Part shown: positions 45,155 through 55,190 of the stretch, piece after piece
Layout: every line of letters starts with the position of its first letter
Position numbering within the stretch: position 1 is the stretch's first letter
Assembly (NCBI GenBank): GCA_001890945.1
Contig: MLAX01000001.1
Location: 868,001-932,000, forward strand
Reading direction: 5' to 3'
Length of the DNA stretch: 64,000 bases
Origin: Alphaproteobacteria bacterium AO1-B
GTDB lineage: Bacteria > Pseudomonadota > Alphaproteobacteria > Rhizobiales > Stappiaceae
Notes under the pieces: model-generated
Database searches by the model: none
What the model was told of the DNA's origin: nothing
The model's input: only the letters and a program-made list of their open reading frames with translations
Program-made: the position numbers and the translations under genes

Positions 45155-47458
45155 ATGAGCGATAATAACAAAACAGAAAGCGACCTGACCGAAGCCGCCC
45201 TGTTCTTTCACGAGCATCCAAAGCCCGGCAAGCTGGAAATCCAGGCGACCAAGCCACTCGGCAACCAGCGCGACCTCGCGCTCGCCTATTCGCCGGGCGT
45301 CGCAGCACCTTGTCTTGAGATTGCCGAGGATCCGGCAAAGGCGGCCAACTATACCGCCCGCGGCAATCTGGTTGCCGTCATCTCCAACGGCACCGCAGTG
45401 CTCGGGCTTGGCAACATCGGGCCGCTCGCCTCAAAACCGGTGATGGAAGGGAAGGCGGTTCTATTCAAGAAATTTGCCGGGATAGACGTGTTCGACATCG
45501 AGGTCGATCAGCTGGATGTCGACAAGTTCGTTGATGCGGTGGCCGCGCTTGAGCCGACCTTCGGCGGCATCAATCTGGAAGACATCAAGGCGCCGGAATG
45601 CTTCATGATCGAAGCAGCCTTGCGCGATCGCATGAACATCCCGGTCTTCCATGACGACCAGCATGGCACCGCAATCATCGCCGGGGCGGCTGTACGCAAC
45701 GGTCTGCAGCTCGCCGGCAAGAAAATCGAAGACGCCAAGATTGTCGCATCCGGCGCGGGGGCGGCGTCCCTCGCATGCCTGAACATGCTGGTCTCGCTCG
45801 GTGCCAAGCGCGAAAACATCTGGGTCACCGACATCGAAGGCGTGGTCTACCAGGGGCGCCAAGCCTTGATGGACCAGTGGAAAGCGGTGTTTGCACAAGA
45901 GACCGACAAGCGGACACTTGGTGAAGTGATCGACGGCGCAGATGTTTTCCTGGGGTTGTCGGCGTCAGGTGTTCTGAAACCCGACATGGTCGAGCGAATG
46001 GGCAAGGGCCCGTTGATCCTGGCGCTCGCCAATCCGAACCCGGAAATCATGCCGGAAGATGCCATGGCAGTGCGCGACGATGTTGTCATGTGCACCGGCC
46101 GTTCCGACTACCCGAACCAGGTCAACAACGTTCTGTGTTTCCCATATATTTTCCGCGGCGCGCTCGATGTAGGTGCAACCACCATCAACGAGGAAATGAA
46201 GCGCGCGGCCGTCGAGGCAATCGCTGGCCTCGCCCAGGAAGAACCATCGGATGTTGCCGCACGCGCTTATGGCGGCAAGACAGAGACCTTTGGCCCGAAC
46301 TACCTGATCCCGTCGCCGTTCGACCAGCGCCTGATCCTGCGGATCGCACCCGCTGTTGCAAAAGCTGCGATGGACACCGGTGTTGCGACCCGGCCGATCG
46401 AGGATTTCGACGCGTATCAAGACCGGCTGAACCGGTTCGTCTTCCGCTCCGGCCTGATCATGAAGCCGATCATCCAGAACGCGGCCAAGGATCCGAAAAA
46501 GATCATCTACGCGGAAGGCGAAGACGAACGGGTACTTCGCGCCGCGCAGGTGCTGATTGAAGATGGCATTGCCAAACCGGTTCTGGTCGGCCGTCCGGAT
46601 GTTCTCACAGCTCGCTGCGAACGGTTCGGTTTGAAGATCCGTCCGGACGTGGATTTTGAGTTTGTGAACCCGCAGGACGATCCACGCTACCGCGATTATG
46701 TCGATGAATATCTGGAGTGTGTCGGCCGCTTGGGTATGCCGCCCACCGCCGCCAGAACCGTGTTGCGGACAAACCAGACGGTCATCTCAGCGATTGCCGT
46801 GCGCCGCGGCGAAGTGGACGCCCTGATCTGCGGCCTGGAAGGCCGGTTCACCAAACACATGCGCGATATCCGCCAAGTGATCGGCGTTTGTGAAACGGCC
46901 CGCGATCTGTCGGCTATGTCGCTCTTGATCAACAGCCGGGGCGCGATGTTCCTGTCCGACACGTTCGTCACGGAAGACCCGACGGCTGAGGAAATCTCTG
47001 AGATGGCGATCCTGGCGGCGCAGGAAATCCGCCGGTTTGGCATTGAGCCGAAGGTCGCGCTGCTCTCCATGTCGAACTTCGGTTCGCGCGACACAGCCTC
47101 GTCCCGCAAGATGCGCGAAGCGCTGGAGCTGATCTGGGAGCGGCATCCCGAACTGGAGGCAGATGGCGAAATGCACGGGGACTCGGCCTTGAGCGTCGCC
47201 TTGCGTGAACGTGTCATGCCGAACAGCAAGCTGAAGGGTGAGGCAAACCTTCTACTGTTCCCGAACCTGGATTCCGCAAACATTGCGCACAACCTTTTGA
47301 AGGTCGCAACGGATGCGCTGCATGTTGGCCCGATCCTGCTCGGGACGGCAAAACCGGCTCACATCCTGACACCGTCGGTGACGTCCCGTGGCGTGGTCAA
47401 CATGTCCGCGCTTGCGAGCGTTGAAGCGCAAACAAGGGCTCCAGAACAGTCCGCATAA
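45155..47458 (+). CDS. maeB: NADP-dependent malic enzyme with C-terminal PTA-like domain
   Basis: 767-aa MaeB: oxidative decarboxylation of malate to pyruvate. The N-terminal malic enzyme part (1-430) has [13 protein letters not shown] and [20 protein letters not shown]. The C-terminal part (about 440-760) is a phosphotransacetylase-like domain, catalytically inactive but regulatory in known MaeB (acetyl-CoA response). Full length and intact. It supplies NADPH and pyruvate during growth on C4 acids. Confidence 0.96.
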   Translation: MSDNNKTESDLTEAALFFHEHPKPGKLEIQATKPLGNQRDLALAYSPGVAAPCLEIAEDPAKAANYTARGNLVAVISNGTAVLGLGNIGPLASKPVMEGKAVLFKKFAGIDVFDIEVDQLDVDKFVDAVAALEPTFGGINLEDIKAPECFMIEAALRDRMNIPVFHDDQHGTAIIAGAAVRNGLQLAGKKIEDAKIVASGAGAASLACLNMLVSLGAKRENIWVTDIEGVVYQGRQALMDQWKAVFAQETDKRTLGEVIDGADVFLGLSASGVLKPDMVERMGKGPLILALANPNPEIMPEDAMAVRDDVVMCTGRSDYPNQVNNVLCFPYIFRGALDVGATTINEEMKRAAVEAIAGLAQEEPSDVAARAYGGKTETFGPNYLIPSPFDQRLILRIAPAVAKAAMDTGVATRPIEDFDAYQDRLNRFVFRSGLIMKPIIQNAAKDPKKIIYAEGEDERVLRAAQVLIEDGIAKPVLVGRPDVLTARCERFGLKIRPDVDFEFVNPQDDPRYRDYVDEYLECVGRLGMPPTAARTVLRTNQTVISAIAVRRGEVDALICGLEGRFTKHMRDIRQVIGVCETARDLSAMSLLINSRGAMFLSDTFVTEDPTAEEISEMAILAAQEIRRFGIEPKVALLSMSNFGSRDTASSRKMREALELIWERHPELEADGEMHGDSALSVALRERVMPNSKLKGEANLLLFPNLDSANIAHNLLKVATDALHVGPILLGTAKPAHILTPSVTSRGVVNMSALASVEAQTRAPEQSA

Positions 47459-47483
47459 CGAAGCTGTACGGCCCCCCGCATTT

Positions 47484-47519
47484 CCGGCCGGTGCGTCCTT
47501 GTGAACGCTGGCCGGTTTT
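47484..47519 (+). terminator. Possible terminator after maeB
   Basis: CCGGCCGGTGCG pairs imperfectly with CGCTGGCCGG and is followed by TTTT, 26 bases after the maeB stop and just before the chorismate mutase gene. Confidence 0.45.
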
Positions 47520-47542
47520 CCGTGTTTGCGAAACAAGAGCGC

Positions 47543-47857
47543 ATGACCGACCTAAAAGCCCCAGTCGACTGCCAGACCAAGGCAGACATCCGAACAGCCA
47601 TCGATGCGTTGGATCAGGATCTCTTGAAGCTCTTTGCGCAGCGCCAGGGCTATGTCCGGCGCATGGCGGAGCTGAAACAGCACCCTGACGAGGCCTTTGA
47701 CCACGACCGGATCGAAACCATGGTGGCAGCGCTCAAACACCGTGCCGAAGAATTGGGCTTGGAAGCCGATCAGGCCGAGCAGGTCTGGCGGGTTCTGATC
47801 GACTGGAATGTCGCCTATGAGAAGCGGACGATCGCGGCTCGGTTGGCAAAAAAATGA
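47543..47857 (+). CDS. Chorismate mutase (AroQ class)
   Basis: 104-aa helical chorismate mutase making prephenate for Phe and Tyr. Core residues follow AroQ: DIRTAIDALDQDLLKLFAQR (Arg and Asp), GYVRRMAELK (Arg/Lys), with a Gln/Glu near the end of helix 3 (VLIDWNVAYEKRTI). I use the ATG at 47543; the longer open frame starts inside the terminator-like hairpin. Monofunctional and cytosolic. Confidence 0.88.
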   Translation: MTDLKAPVDCQTKADIRTAIDALDQDLLKLFAQRQGYVRRMAELKQHPDEAFDHDRIETMVAALKHRAEELGLEADQAEQVWRVLIDWNVAYEKRTIAARLAKK

Positions 47858-48031
47858 GGGCTAAACAGGTCGCTGGTTTCATTAGCGGCCGCGTGAGGGA
47901 ACAATCCGCACCAGCACATTAATCGTCGCACCAGCTCTGTTCCTGCCAAAATCACTCCCTATCTGTAAATCTGGAAATCGCGCCGGCACCAGAGGCCGCG
48001 GGATCGGATGGATGGTTTTCGGGAGGGTGAT

Positions 48032-49195
48032 GTGCAACACGCATATTGGCGTCAGGGCTCACGGCATGGATTGTTGAGATACGCGTGGACGGTGTTGGTC
48101 GCCGGCATCACGTTCCTTGGCCTTGCGGGCAGTCCCAATCAAAGTGCGCACGCGCAGACTGCTGTGACCGCTGAAACAGTTGCCTCCGGTTTGTCCTATC
48201 CGTGGAGCGTCGCCTTTCTACCGGACGGCGGATACCTGGTCACCGAGCGTGACGGTGTTCTGAAGGTCGTTCACGAAGACGGCCGCCAGGATGTTGTTGC
48301 CGGTACTCCGGAAGTATTTGCGCAAGGGCAGGGCGGTCTTTTGGACGTTGTTCTGAGTCCCTCTTTTGATGCGGATCAGACGGTCTATCTCACCTTCTCT
48401 CAAGGATCGCCGGAGGGCGCTGGAACATCACTCTTCAAGGCAACGCTCGATGGGTCGAATGGCTCTGGCTACACGCTGGTTGAAGGGGACACGATCTTCG
48501 CCGGCAACAACAAGGCCTTTGGCGGACGCCACTTTGGCTCCCGCCTGGCATTTGACGGCGATGGCAACATCTACATGACGCTTGGCGATCGCGGGGATGG
48601 CCCGCGGTCTCAGGACACATCCGATCACACGGGCTCTGTGCTGCGTTTGACCCCCGATGGCGAACCTGCACCGGGCAATCCTTTCCTCGACAATCCAGCC
48701 TACCAGCCAGAGATCTGGTCGATCGGCCACCGGAACCCGCAAAGCGCGGCCGTTCATCCCGAAACCGGAGCCTTGTGGACCGTAGAGCATGGAGCCAGAG
48801 GCGGGGACGAGATCAACATTCCGGAGGCTGGCAAGAACTATGGCTGGCCGGTTATCTCCTATGGCCGTCACTATTCCGGTGGCAAGATCGGTGAGGGAAC
48901 CGAAAAGGCCGGTATGGAACAGCCGATCTTCTATTGGGATCCGTCGATCGCCCCCTCTGGAATGGCCTTTGTGACCAGCGACAAATACCCCGACTGGTCG
49001 GGGGATCTGCTGGTCGGCGCCCTTCGCGGACAGCATTTGGCCAAACTCACCCTGAACGGCGAAGAAGTCGTGTCTCAAGAACAACTGCTGTCGGACTTGC
49101 GAGAGCGTATCCGGGACGTGCGCCAGGGGCCGGACGGGTTCATCTATGTGCTGACCGACAGCGATGACGGCAAATTGATCCGGCTGCGCCCGTAG
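48032..49195 (+). CDS. PQQ-dependent aldose sugar dehydrogenase-like protein, exported
   Basis: 387-aa beta-propeller protein of the soluble glucose dehydrogenase / YliI (Asd) family. Signal peptide to about residue 43 (cleavage after SAHA). Family motifs: YPWSVAFLPDGGYLVTERDG, catalytic-type His in GRHFGSRLAFDGDGNIYMT, and WSIGHRNPQSAAVHPETGAL. I start at GTG 48032 with GGGAGG five bases upstream; an ATG eight codons earlier lacks one. It oxidises sugars in the periplasm if PQQ is available; no pqq genes are here. Confidence 0.88.
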   Translation: MQHAYWRQGSRHGLLRYAWTVLVAGITFLGLAGSPNQSAHAQTAVTAETVASGLSYPWSVAFLPDGGYLVTERDGVLKVVHEDGRQDVVAGTPEVFAQGQGGLLDVVLSPSFDADQTVYLTFSQGSPEGAGTSLFKATLDGSNGSGYTLVEGDTIFAGNNKAFGGRHFGSRLAFDGDGNIYMTLGDRGDGPRSQDTSDHTGSVLRLTPDGEPAPGNPFLDNPAYQPEIWSIGHRNPQSAAVHPETGALWTVEHGARGGDEINIPEAGKNYGWPVISYGRHYSGGKIGEGTEKAGMEQPIFYWDPSIAPSGMAFVTSDKYPDWSGDLLVGALRGQHLAKLTLNGEEVVSQEQLLSDLRERIRDVRQGPDGFIYVLTDSDDGKLIRLRP

Positions 49196-49564
49196 CCGTG
49201 ATCGCCGATCTATCGCTTTGATCGTTGATTGGAACTAGCAGAAGTTCTTGATTTTTCGTGGGATGCAAGAGCCTCTGCTTGACAAAACCATCAGAAAGGC
49301 AGATACACCGCACGTCATTGCCGCTGCCGCGTGAGCAGCAAGCACAGGTCCGAGCGGCCGGGAGCAGATGCTCCGATTGAATGTGCCAGGCATGACAGGC
49401 TCATGTCCAAATTAGCCGGACATATTTCCAGTACCCAGTTCACGCGGGGGCTGACGGCTTGTGCAGATGGCGAGATAGCCTCTGCAGCCGCAACCGCAAC
49501 AGGACCGCGATCAACAGGCGGTCACGCAGGCGCGACCTCGTCCGCCTGACAAAGGATATTTGAT
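49196..49564. other. Intergenic leader region upstream of the DEAD-box helicase
   Basis: A 369-bp gap. No convincing gene: a GTG-initiated 72-codon frame (49331-49549) lacks a ribosome site and family features. It probably holds the helicase promoter and a long 5' leader, as is common for cold-responsive RNA helicases. No hairpin stands out. Confidence 0.35.
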
Positions 49565-50857
49565 TTGACCAACTTTGAAAGCCTGGGGCTTTCCAGCTCT
49601 CTGCTGAGCGCCATCAAAGACAATGGCTATGAGGCTCCGACCCCTATTCAGCAGAAAGCAATCCCGCTTATTCTTGACGGACAGGACCTTATGGGTCTGG
49701 CGCAGACCGGGACCGGCAAAACCGCCGCATTCGGACTGCCCCTCATCGAGCGTCTTCTGGCCGAGCCGCAACGGGCGGCACCCAAAGGAACCCGTGCGCT
49801 GATCCTGGCTCCGACCCGCGAACTGGTGAACCAGATTGCCAAGAACCTGATTTCCTTCCTAAAGACCACCCCTTTGCGGGTGACCTCTGTGGTTGGCGGT
49901 GTGTCCATCAACGGGCAGATCAAGCGGTTGTCGAAAGGCACCGATATTCTGGTGGCAACACCGGGCCGGCTGCTGGACCTCGTCGACCGCAATGCGGTTG
50001 ATCTCGGCTCGGCATCGTATCTGGTGCTTGATGAGGCTGATCAAATGCTGGATCTCGGCTTCATTCATGCACTGCGCCGTATTGCCGGTCTTGTGGCCAA
50101 GGAGCGCCAAACGCTTCTCTTCTCGGCAACCATGCCGAAGCAGATTAACGAGCTGGCGCAATCCTATCTGACGGATCCGGCGCGCGTTGAAGTGTCACCT
50201 GCTGGCCGGACGGCCGACAAGATCCGCCAGAAGGTTCACTTCATGGATGCCAAGGCGAAGACCGGATTCCTGATCGATGTGTTGTCGGATCAGCCGGACG
50301 ACATGTCGCTGGTATTCTGCCGGACGAAACACGGTGCGGAGCGCCTGATGCGCAAAATGGCGCAGGCGGGCATTGCTGCCGGATCAATCCATGGCAACAA
50401 GAGCCAGAACCAGCGCGAGCGCGCGATTAAGGAACTTCGCTCCGGCGCGATCAAAGTTCTGGTCGCAACGGACGTTGCAGCGCGCGGAATCGACATTCCG
50501 GGCGTCAGCCATGTCTATAACTTCGAATTGCCCGAAGTCGCCGAAGCTTATGTGCACCGGATTGGCCGGACTGCCCGTGCAGGTGCGGACGGCGATGCCG
50601 TTGCACTCTGTGCTCCGGAAGAGATCGGTCTCTTCCGTCAGATCGAGAAGCTGATCGGCATCGATATTGAGGTCGTCAGTGGTGAAGTGCCGCCGATGTC
50701 CGCTGCAAAGGCTGCCAAGCGCGCGAAAAACAACAAGTCCGGTGGCGGTGGCAAGCCACGGTTCCAAAAGGCTGCCGGTGCCGGCGACAACGACAACGGT
50801 CGCCGGTTTGCCAAGAACCGCCGCCGTCGCCCTCAGGCGCGCAAGAACGCGGCATAA
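49565..50857 (+). CDS. DEAD-box ATP-dependent RNA helicase (RhlE-like)
   Basis: 430-aa helicase with the full motif order: Q motif PTPIQQKAIP, Walker A AQTGTGKT, PTRELVNQI, TPGRLLDLV, DEAD, SAT, then HRIGRTARAG. The C-terminal tail (380-430) is basic with Lys/Arg/Gly, likely RNA-binding. Starts with TTG (AAAGGA nine bases upstream). It unwinds structured RNA in ribosome assembly or at low temperature. It stands alone. Confidence 0.94.
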   Translation: MTNFESLGLSSSLLSAIKDNGYEAPTPIQQKAIPLILDGQDLMGLAQTGTGKTAAFGLPLIERLLAEPQRAAPKGTRALILAPTRELVNQIAKNLISFLKTTPLRVTSVVGGVSINGQIKRLSKGTDILVATPGRLLDLVDRNAVDLGSASYLVLDEADQMLDLGFIHALRRIAGLVAKERQTLLFSATMPKQINELAQSYLTDPARVEVSPAGRTADKIRQKVHFMDAKAKTGFLIDVLSDQPDDMSLVFCRTKHGAERLMRKMAQAGIAAGSIHGNKSQNQRERAIKELRSGAIKVLVATDVAARGIDIPGVSHVYNFELPEVAEAYVHRIGRTARAGADGDAVALCAPEEIGLFRQIEKLIGIDIEVVSGEVPPMSAAKAAKRAKNNKSGGGGKPRFQKAAGAGDNDNGRRFAKNRRRRPQARKNAA

Positions 50858-50894
50858 GCCCACAATTGCCAAGTACCAGACGCTGAAAACAAAA

Positions 50895-50920
50895 GCACCG
50901 GGAAGTGGCCTTCCCGGTGC
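50895..50920 (+). terminator. Hairpin after the helicase gene
   Basis: GCACCGGGAAG / CTTCCCGGTGC with a TGGC-type loop, 37 bases after the stop. No T-run follows, so termination is uncertain. Confidence 0.45.
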
Positions 50921-51725
50921 GGTGTCCTGTGGTCGATGGGGTCAGTGCAGTCAATCCGCGCTGAGTAGTCATTTGTCACATCGAGCCAAAAGTGCGAGAC
51001 CGCCGCGTCTCTCATTTTGCCCTCTGCTCCTGGTCCACAAGACACCATTTCTGCCTTTGCGTTTTAACGCTAAGCGAGACTCGGTGTCCGCAGGTGCAAG
51101 CCCACTCTAATCTTCTAAGACTTTATTATTATCTTTCCGATGCAAGTGAATTTAGGTTAATCATTTGCAAAGTGCAAATACAACCTAGACTGCGCCAATC
51201 GTGGTTTTAAACGTATAAAGCCGATAAAAATCAATATTTTAACTGAGGTGTGCTGTGGAATGTTCAGGTTGTGTTGCGTAAGTCCTGAACGAAGTCTCTA
51301 GCTGTGTGAAATCCGGAAAACCTTAAACATCAATGAATTGTTCATTGTATTTTCTTTATCTATTACCCCATAAAAAATGATTATATCGTCAAATTTTGCC
51401 CCGAGGCTGTGGATTGAAAATCGATAATTCGGCTGAAGATGCTCGCAAAAGCGCCGAATCCTTGAGAATCATGCAGTCCAAGGTTGTGTGGTGTGTTTTG
51501 TATCCGGAAGAGTGCGCGCCAGCAACGTTAGGTTTAATGGTAAGTCTATGTATTTGATGGATCTTTTAAGCCATAACTTTTGTTTATGTGTAACCCGCTC
51601 TGGTTTTAGGAGCCTCAATCCTCAGCCGGTCTCCAGCACCAGTAAGGACTGATGCCCCGTGTCCGGTCGACGTTGCGTTTCAAGTCTGCACGTCCACTCC
51701 AGTCATGTCCGTCCAAAGGATGGGC
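50921..51725. other. Long non-coding gap, partly A+T-rich
   Basis: About 800 bp without a convincing gene, much richer in A+T than the surroundings between about 51100 and 51650. It holds a perfect palindrome ATTTGCA-AAG-TGCAAAT (51163-51179) and a hairpin GTTCAGG / CCTGAAC (51262-51290). A TTG-initiated 47-codon frame at 51414-51557 is open but unsupported. It could be a small RNA locus, promoter region or decayed insertion; I cannot say which. Confidence 0.4.
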
Positions 51726-52103
51726 TTATTTCGGATGGGCCCGATCATACTCCAGGCGGGCTGTTTTAACCTGTTCCATCTGCTCGCTGGACCAAAACAC
51801 CAAAGGCTTCAAAGTGGCAACCAGGCTTTGGCCTAGTGGCGTGAGTTCGTAGGACACAGCGACCGGCGGGCCTGGATCGACCGTGCGGGTGAGATAGCCG
51901 TCCCGCTGCAGTCCGCGCAGATTTTCCGTCAGCACCCGCTGCGTGACATCTCCGATGCAGCGTTTGATCTCGCCAAAACGCATCGGTCCATCTTCCAGCG
52001 CCAGAACAATGATCATGCGCCATTTGCCGGTGACATTGGAGAGAACGGATCGGATCGGACAGTTCGAGGCTTCAGCCTTGGTTTCAACACCAATTGGGAG
52101 CAT
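51726..52103 (-). CDS. HxlR family winged-helix regulator
   Basis: 125-aa HxlR-type regulator: CPIRSVLSNVTGKWRMIIVL helix, FGEIKRCIGDVTQRVLTENL recognition region, and wing SYELTPLGQSL. The single Cys near residue 15 occupies the place used for redox sensing in YodB/HypR relatives. I use the ATG at 52103; the longer open frame crosses the divergent promoter. Divergent from the SnoaL-like gene, its likely target. Confidence 0.88.
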   Translation of the reverse strand: MLPIGVETKAEASNCPIRSVLSNVTGKWRMIIVLALEDGPMRFGEIKRCIGDVTQRVLTENLRGLQRDGYLTRTVDPGPPVAVSYELTPLGQSLVATLKPLVFWSSEQMEQVKTARLEYDRAHPK

Positions 52104-52281
52104 GGGATGTCTCGGTATGCATATTGAACCAGTGACAGATATCAAACTTAGATTATGTGTCAGAATACAAGGCAAAACAACAGGTATCTTGGAGCATACC
52201 TTGTGACAAATTAGTGCGTAATTGACTGCTGGTGCGGAATGAATACTTACTATGGCGACGACACAAACAGAGGATTCAAAC

Positions 52282-53052
52282 ATGTCGCCGAAGGAATTGG
52301 TACTTGCTCTTTTGACCGCAGCTTTCGTGGATCACGATCCAGAGGCTGCCAAACCGTTGTTGGCGCCCGATTACATTCAACACAATCCGGCGATCCCGAC
52401 CGGCGCGGACGGATTGCTGGGCGCAATCCCTATTGTGAAAGACTCCGGTTTGACCGTCACAACTCACCGTGTGATCTCGGAAGGTGATTATGTCGTCTTG
52501 CACAACACCTACGAAAATGCAGATGCCTTTGGGGCGCCGAGCCTAGTCGCTTTTGATGTATTTCGGGTTGAAGATGGTGTTGTTGCCGAGCATTGGGACA
52601 ATCTCCAGGCACCGCCCGAGGCAACGGTCTCCGGGCGGTCAATGACCGATGGCCCCGTCGAGGTGACCGACCATGATCGCACACAGGAAAACAAGGAACT
52701 GGTTGTGGGTTTCGTCCGGGACGTTCTTGGCGGTGCCGCGCCGCAGAACGTGACCCAGTACATGGATCCGGCGGTTTACATGCAGCACAATCCGCTCATC
52801 GGTGACGGGCTCAACGGCCTTATGAAGGCTATGGAAGAGTTTGCGGCCCAAGGGCAGGTGATCACGAAGTTTGAGCCGCAAATCGTCGTTGCCGAAGGTA
52901 ACTTCGTGTTCGTTGCCTCTGATGCGGTTATGGGCGGTGAGCCCTGGGCGTTTTTTGATCTGTGGCGGGTCGAGGCCGGCAAGATCGTTGAGCACTGGGA
53001 CGTCGTGTCCCCGATTCCAGCAGAGATGGCGCACGACAACGGTAAGTTCTGA
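52282..53052 (+). CDS. Tandem SnoaL-like (NTF2-fold) protein
   Basis: 256-aa protein built of two SnoaL-like domains in tandem (about 1-120 and 130-250). Each has the same pattern: YIQHNPAIPTGADGL / YMQHNPLIGDGLNGL, then an EHWD motif (VAEHWDNL / VEHWDVV). This indicates an internal duplication and fusion. AGAGGA lies seven bases before the ATG at 52282; the ATG at 52252 has no ribosome site. SnoaL-like proteins are cyclases, hydrolases or isomerases; the reaction is unknown. Divergent HxlR regulator. Confidence 0.85.
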   Translation: MSPKELVLALLTAAFVDHDPEAAKPLLAPDYIQHNPAIPTGADGLLGAIPIVKDSGLTVTTHRVISEGDYVVLHNTYENADAFGAPSLVAFDVFRVEDGVVAEHWDNLQAPPEATVSGRSMTDGPVEVTDHDRTQENKELVVGFVRDVLGGAAPQNVTQYMDPAVYMQHNPLIGDGLNGLMKAMEEFAAQGQVITKFEPQIVVAEGNFVFVASDAVMGGEPWAFFDLWRVEAGKIVEHWDVVSPIPAEMAHDNGKF

Positions 53053-53077
53053 GCGGCCTCAACACGTTGAAAATAAG

Positions 53078-53115
53078 AAAAAGCCGGGGCGTCCAATTGG
53101 ACGTCCCGGCTTTTT
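53078..53115. terminator. Bidirectional terminator
   Basis: AAAAAGCCGGG-CGTCC / GGACG-CCCGGCTTTTT with an AATT loop between the convergent SnoaL-like and ETF-QO genes. Long stem with A/T runs on both sides. Confidence 0.9.
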
Positions 53116-53138
53116 GGTTTTTTCTGTCAACGAACAGA

Positions 53139-54815
53139 TCACATGTTCGGGTAGTTCGGTCCGCCAGCGCCTTCCGGCACCGTCCACGTGATGTTACGGT
53201 TCGGATCCTTGATGTCGCAGGTCTTGCAGTGCACGCAGTTCTGCGAGTTGATCTGGAAACGCGGTGCGTCTTCGCCTTCTTCCACCCACTCGTAAACGCC
53301 GGCCGGGCAATAACGGTTGGAGGGCCCTGCGTAAATATCGTGCTCGGACATCTTCTGCAGTGTCTCGTCAGCGACCTTGAGGTGGATCGGCTGATCTTCC
53401 TCATGGTTTGTGTTCGACAGGAAGACCGATGACAACTTATCGAAGGAAATCACCCCATCCGGCTTCGGATAGTCGATCTTCTTGCAATCCTTGGCCGGCT
53501 TCAGCGTTTCAGAGTCCCGCTTGCCGTGTTTCATGGTGCCGAAGAAGGAGAAGCCGAACAGTTCGTTGGTCCACATGTCGAGACCTCCGAGGGCAACGCC
53601 CAGCACCGTACCGAACTTCGACCAGAGCGGTTTGGCGTTGCGGACCTTCCAAAGATCCTTGCCAATCTCGCTGTCGCGCCACGCCTGATCATAGGCGGCC
53701 AGCTCTGTATTGGCCTCGCCGCGGCCGATCGCGGCCATGACTTCTTCTGCCGCCAGCATGCCGGAGAGCATCGCGTTGTGCGATCCCTTGATCCGCGGCA
53801 CGTTGACGAAGCCCGCGGAGCAGCCCATCAGCAAACCGCCCGGGAAGGACAGTTTCGGCACGGACTGATACCCGCCTTCTGTAATGGCACGCGCGCCGTA
53901 GGCCAGGCGCTTGCCGCCTTCGAACGTTTCGCGGACGGCCGGGTGCGTCTTGAAGCGCTGGAACTCGTCGAATGGCGACAGCCACGGGTTTTCGTAGTTC
54001 AGGTGCACCACGAAGCCAACAGCGACCTGGTTGTCTTCCAGATGATACAGGAAGGAGCCGCCGCCTGTCTTGCCGTCTAGCGGCCAGCCGAAGGAGTGCT
54101 GGACCAGGCCCTGATTGTGCTTTGCCGGGTCAATCTGCCAGAGTTCCTTGATGCCGATACCGAACTTCGGAACATCGCTGTCTTTGTCGAGCTCGAACTT
54201 CTCGATCAGTTCTTTGGCAAGAGATCCGCGCGCGCCTTCGCCGATCAGGGTGTATTTGCCGCGCAGCTCCATGCCGCGGGTGAACATTGCGTTTGGCTTG
54301 CCATCGCGGCCGATGCCCATGTCGCCGGTCGCAACGCCCGTGACATTGCCGTTGTCGTCATAAAGGATCTCGGCTGCAGCAAAGCCTGGATAGATCTCGA
54401 CGCCGAGCGCTTCCGCCTTTTCCGCAAGCCATCGGCAGACATTGCCAAGCGACACGATGTAATTGCCATGGTTGTTCATGAGCTTCGGCATGAACATGTT
54501 CGGCAGGCGCATCGAGCCCGCTGGCCCAAGCACAATGAACTGGTCGTCCGTGACAGGGGTTTTCAGTGGCGTGTCTTCCTCGCGCCACTCCGGCAGCAGC
54601 TTGTCGAGGGCAACCGGATCAATCACGGCGCCAGACAAGATGTGCGCACCAACCTCGGAGCCTTTCTCCAAGACCACGATGCTGATGTCTTCGCCTTTTT
54701 CATTGGCGATTTGTTTCAAACGGATCGCGGCGGCCAGACCAGCCGGGCCAGCGCCGACGATCACCACATCCACGTCCATGCTTTCGCGTTCGCCGAGCGC
54801 GTCCTGTTCGCTCAT
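53139..54815 (-). CDS. Electron transfer flavoprotein-ubiquinone oxidoreductase
   Basis: 558-aa ETF-QO, passing electrons from ETF (fatty acid, branched-chain and choline/sarcosine-type oxidation) to ubiquinone at the membrane. FAD site: VDVVIVGAGPAGLAAAIRL. The C-terminal 4Fe-4S cysteines are in RYCPAGVYEW and NCVHCKTCDIKDP. GGAGGGAGA precedes the ATG at 54815. Single gene, with a conspicuous palindrome about 170 bp upstream that may be its operator. Confidence 0.96.
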   Translation of the reverse strand: MSEQDALGERESMDVDVVIVGAGPAGLAAAIRLKQIANEKGEDISIVVLEKGSEVGAHILSGAVIDPVALDKLLPEWREEDTPLKTPVTDDQFIVLGPAGSMRLPNMFMPKLMNNHGNYIVSLGNVCRWLAEKAEALGVEIYPGFAAAEILYDDNGNVTGVATGDMGIGRDGKPNAMFTRGMELRGKYTLIGEGARGSLAKELIEKFELDKDSDVPKFGIGIKELWQIDPAKHNQGLVQHSFGWPLDGKTGGGSFLYHLEDNQVAVGFVVHLNYENPWLSPFDEFQRFKTHPAVRETFEGGKRLAYGARAITEGGYQSVPKLSFPGGLLMGCSAGFVNVPRIKGSHNAMLSGMLAAEEVMAAIGRGEANTELAAYDQAWRDSEIGKDLWKVRNAKPLWSKFGTVLGVALGGLDMWTNELFGFSFFGTMKHGKRDSETLKPAKDCKKIDYPKPDGVISFDKLSSVFLSNTNHEEDQPIHLKVADETLQKMSEHDIYAGPSNRYCPAGVYEWVEEGEDAPRFQINSQNCVHCKTCDIKDPNRNITWTVPEGAGGPNYPNM

Positions 54816-54986
54816 GAAATGTCTCCCTCCGCAAGGTTCGCAGTGCCGGTTTCGCGCGATTTGCCGTTCAATGACAGGCAATTCGCGACATTTTGCATAT
54901 GAAAATGCGAAGCCGGTTGCCGAATGCTCATATTTGGGGCCAGATAGACCAAAGCTCGGCTCGGGCGTCAAGTGCAAAAGTGACGC

Positions 54987-55000
54987 TTACGTAAACGTAA
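54987..55000. promoter_or_regulatory. Palindromic operator candidate upstream of ETF-QO
   Basis: TTACGTAAACGTAA is a perfect palindrome with a 2-base centre. As I recall, it resembles MerR-family LiuR boxes that control branched-chain amino acid and ETF genes. It lies in the divergent region between ETF-QO and the uracil-DNA glycosylase gene. Confidence 0.45.
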
Positions 55001-55190
55001 TTATACCTACCTGTCGATGCGGTGCCTTCCTGTTTGTGTGCGCAACTCTTTACGCAAAGGGTGTGGGAGGATATTTGCGGCTGCGTGGTGCCGCCTTGGC
55101 AGGCATGACCTCTTAGCTTAGTTTACCGGTTCATCTGATGACTGCATCTGCGGTCAGTCTCTGGGCGCTCGGCCCCGTTGGAGAGTTCGC

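Noticed and set aside
49331..49549. 72-codon frame upstream of the DEAD-box helicase
   Set aside because: No ribosome site, Ala/Thr/Arg composition typical of random GC-rich sequence.
51414..51557. 47-codon TTG-initiated frame in the A+T-rich gap
   Set aside because: Weak GAGG upstream and no recognisable similarity; too little to call a gene.
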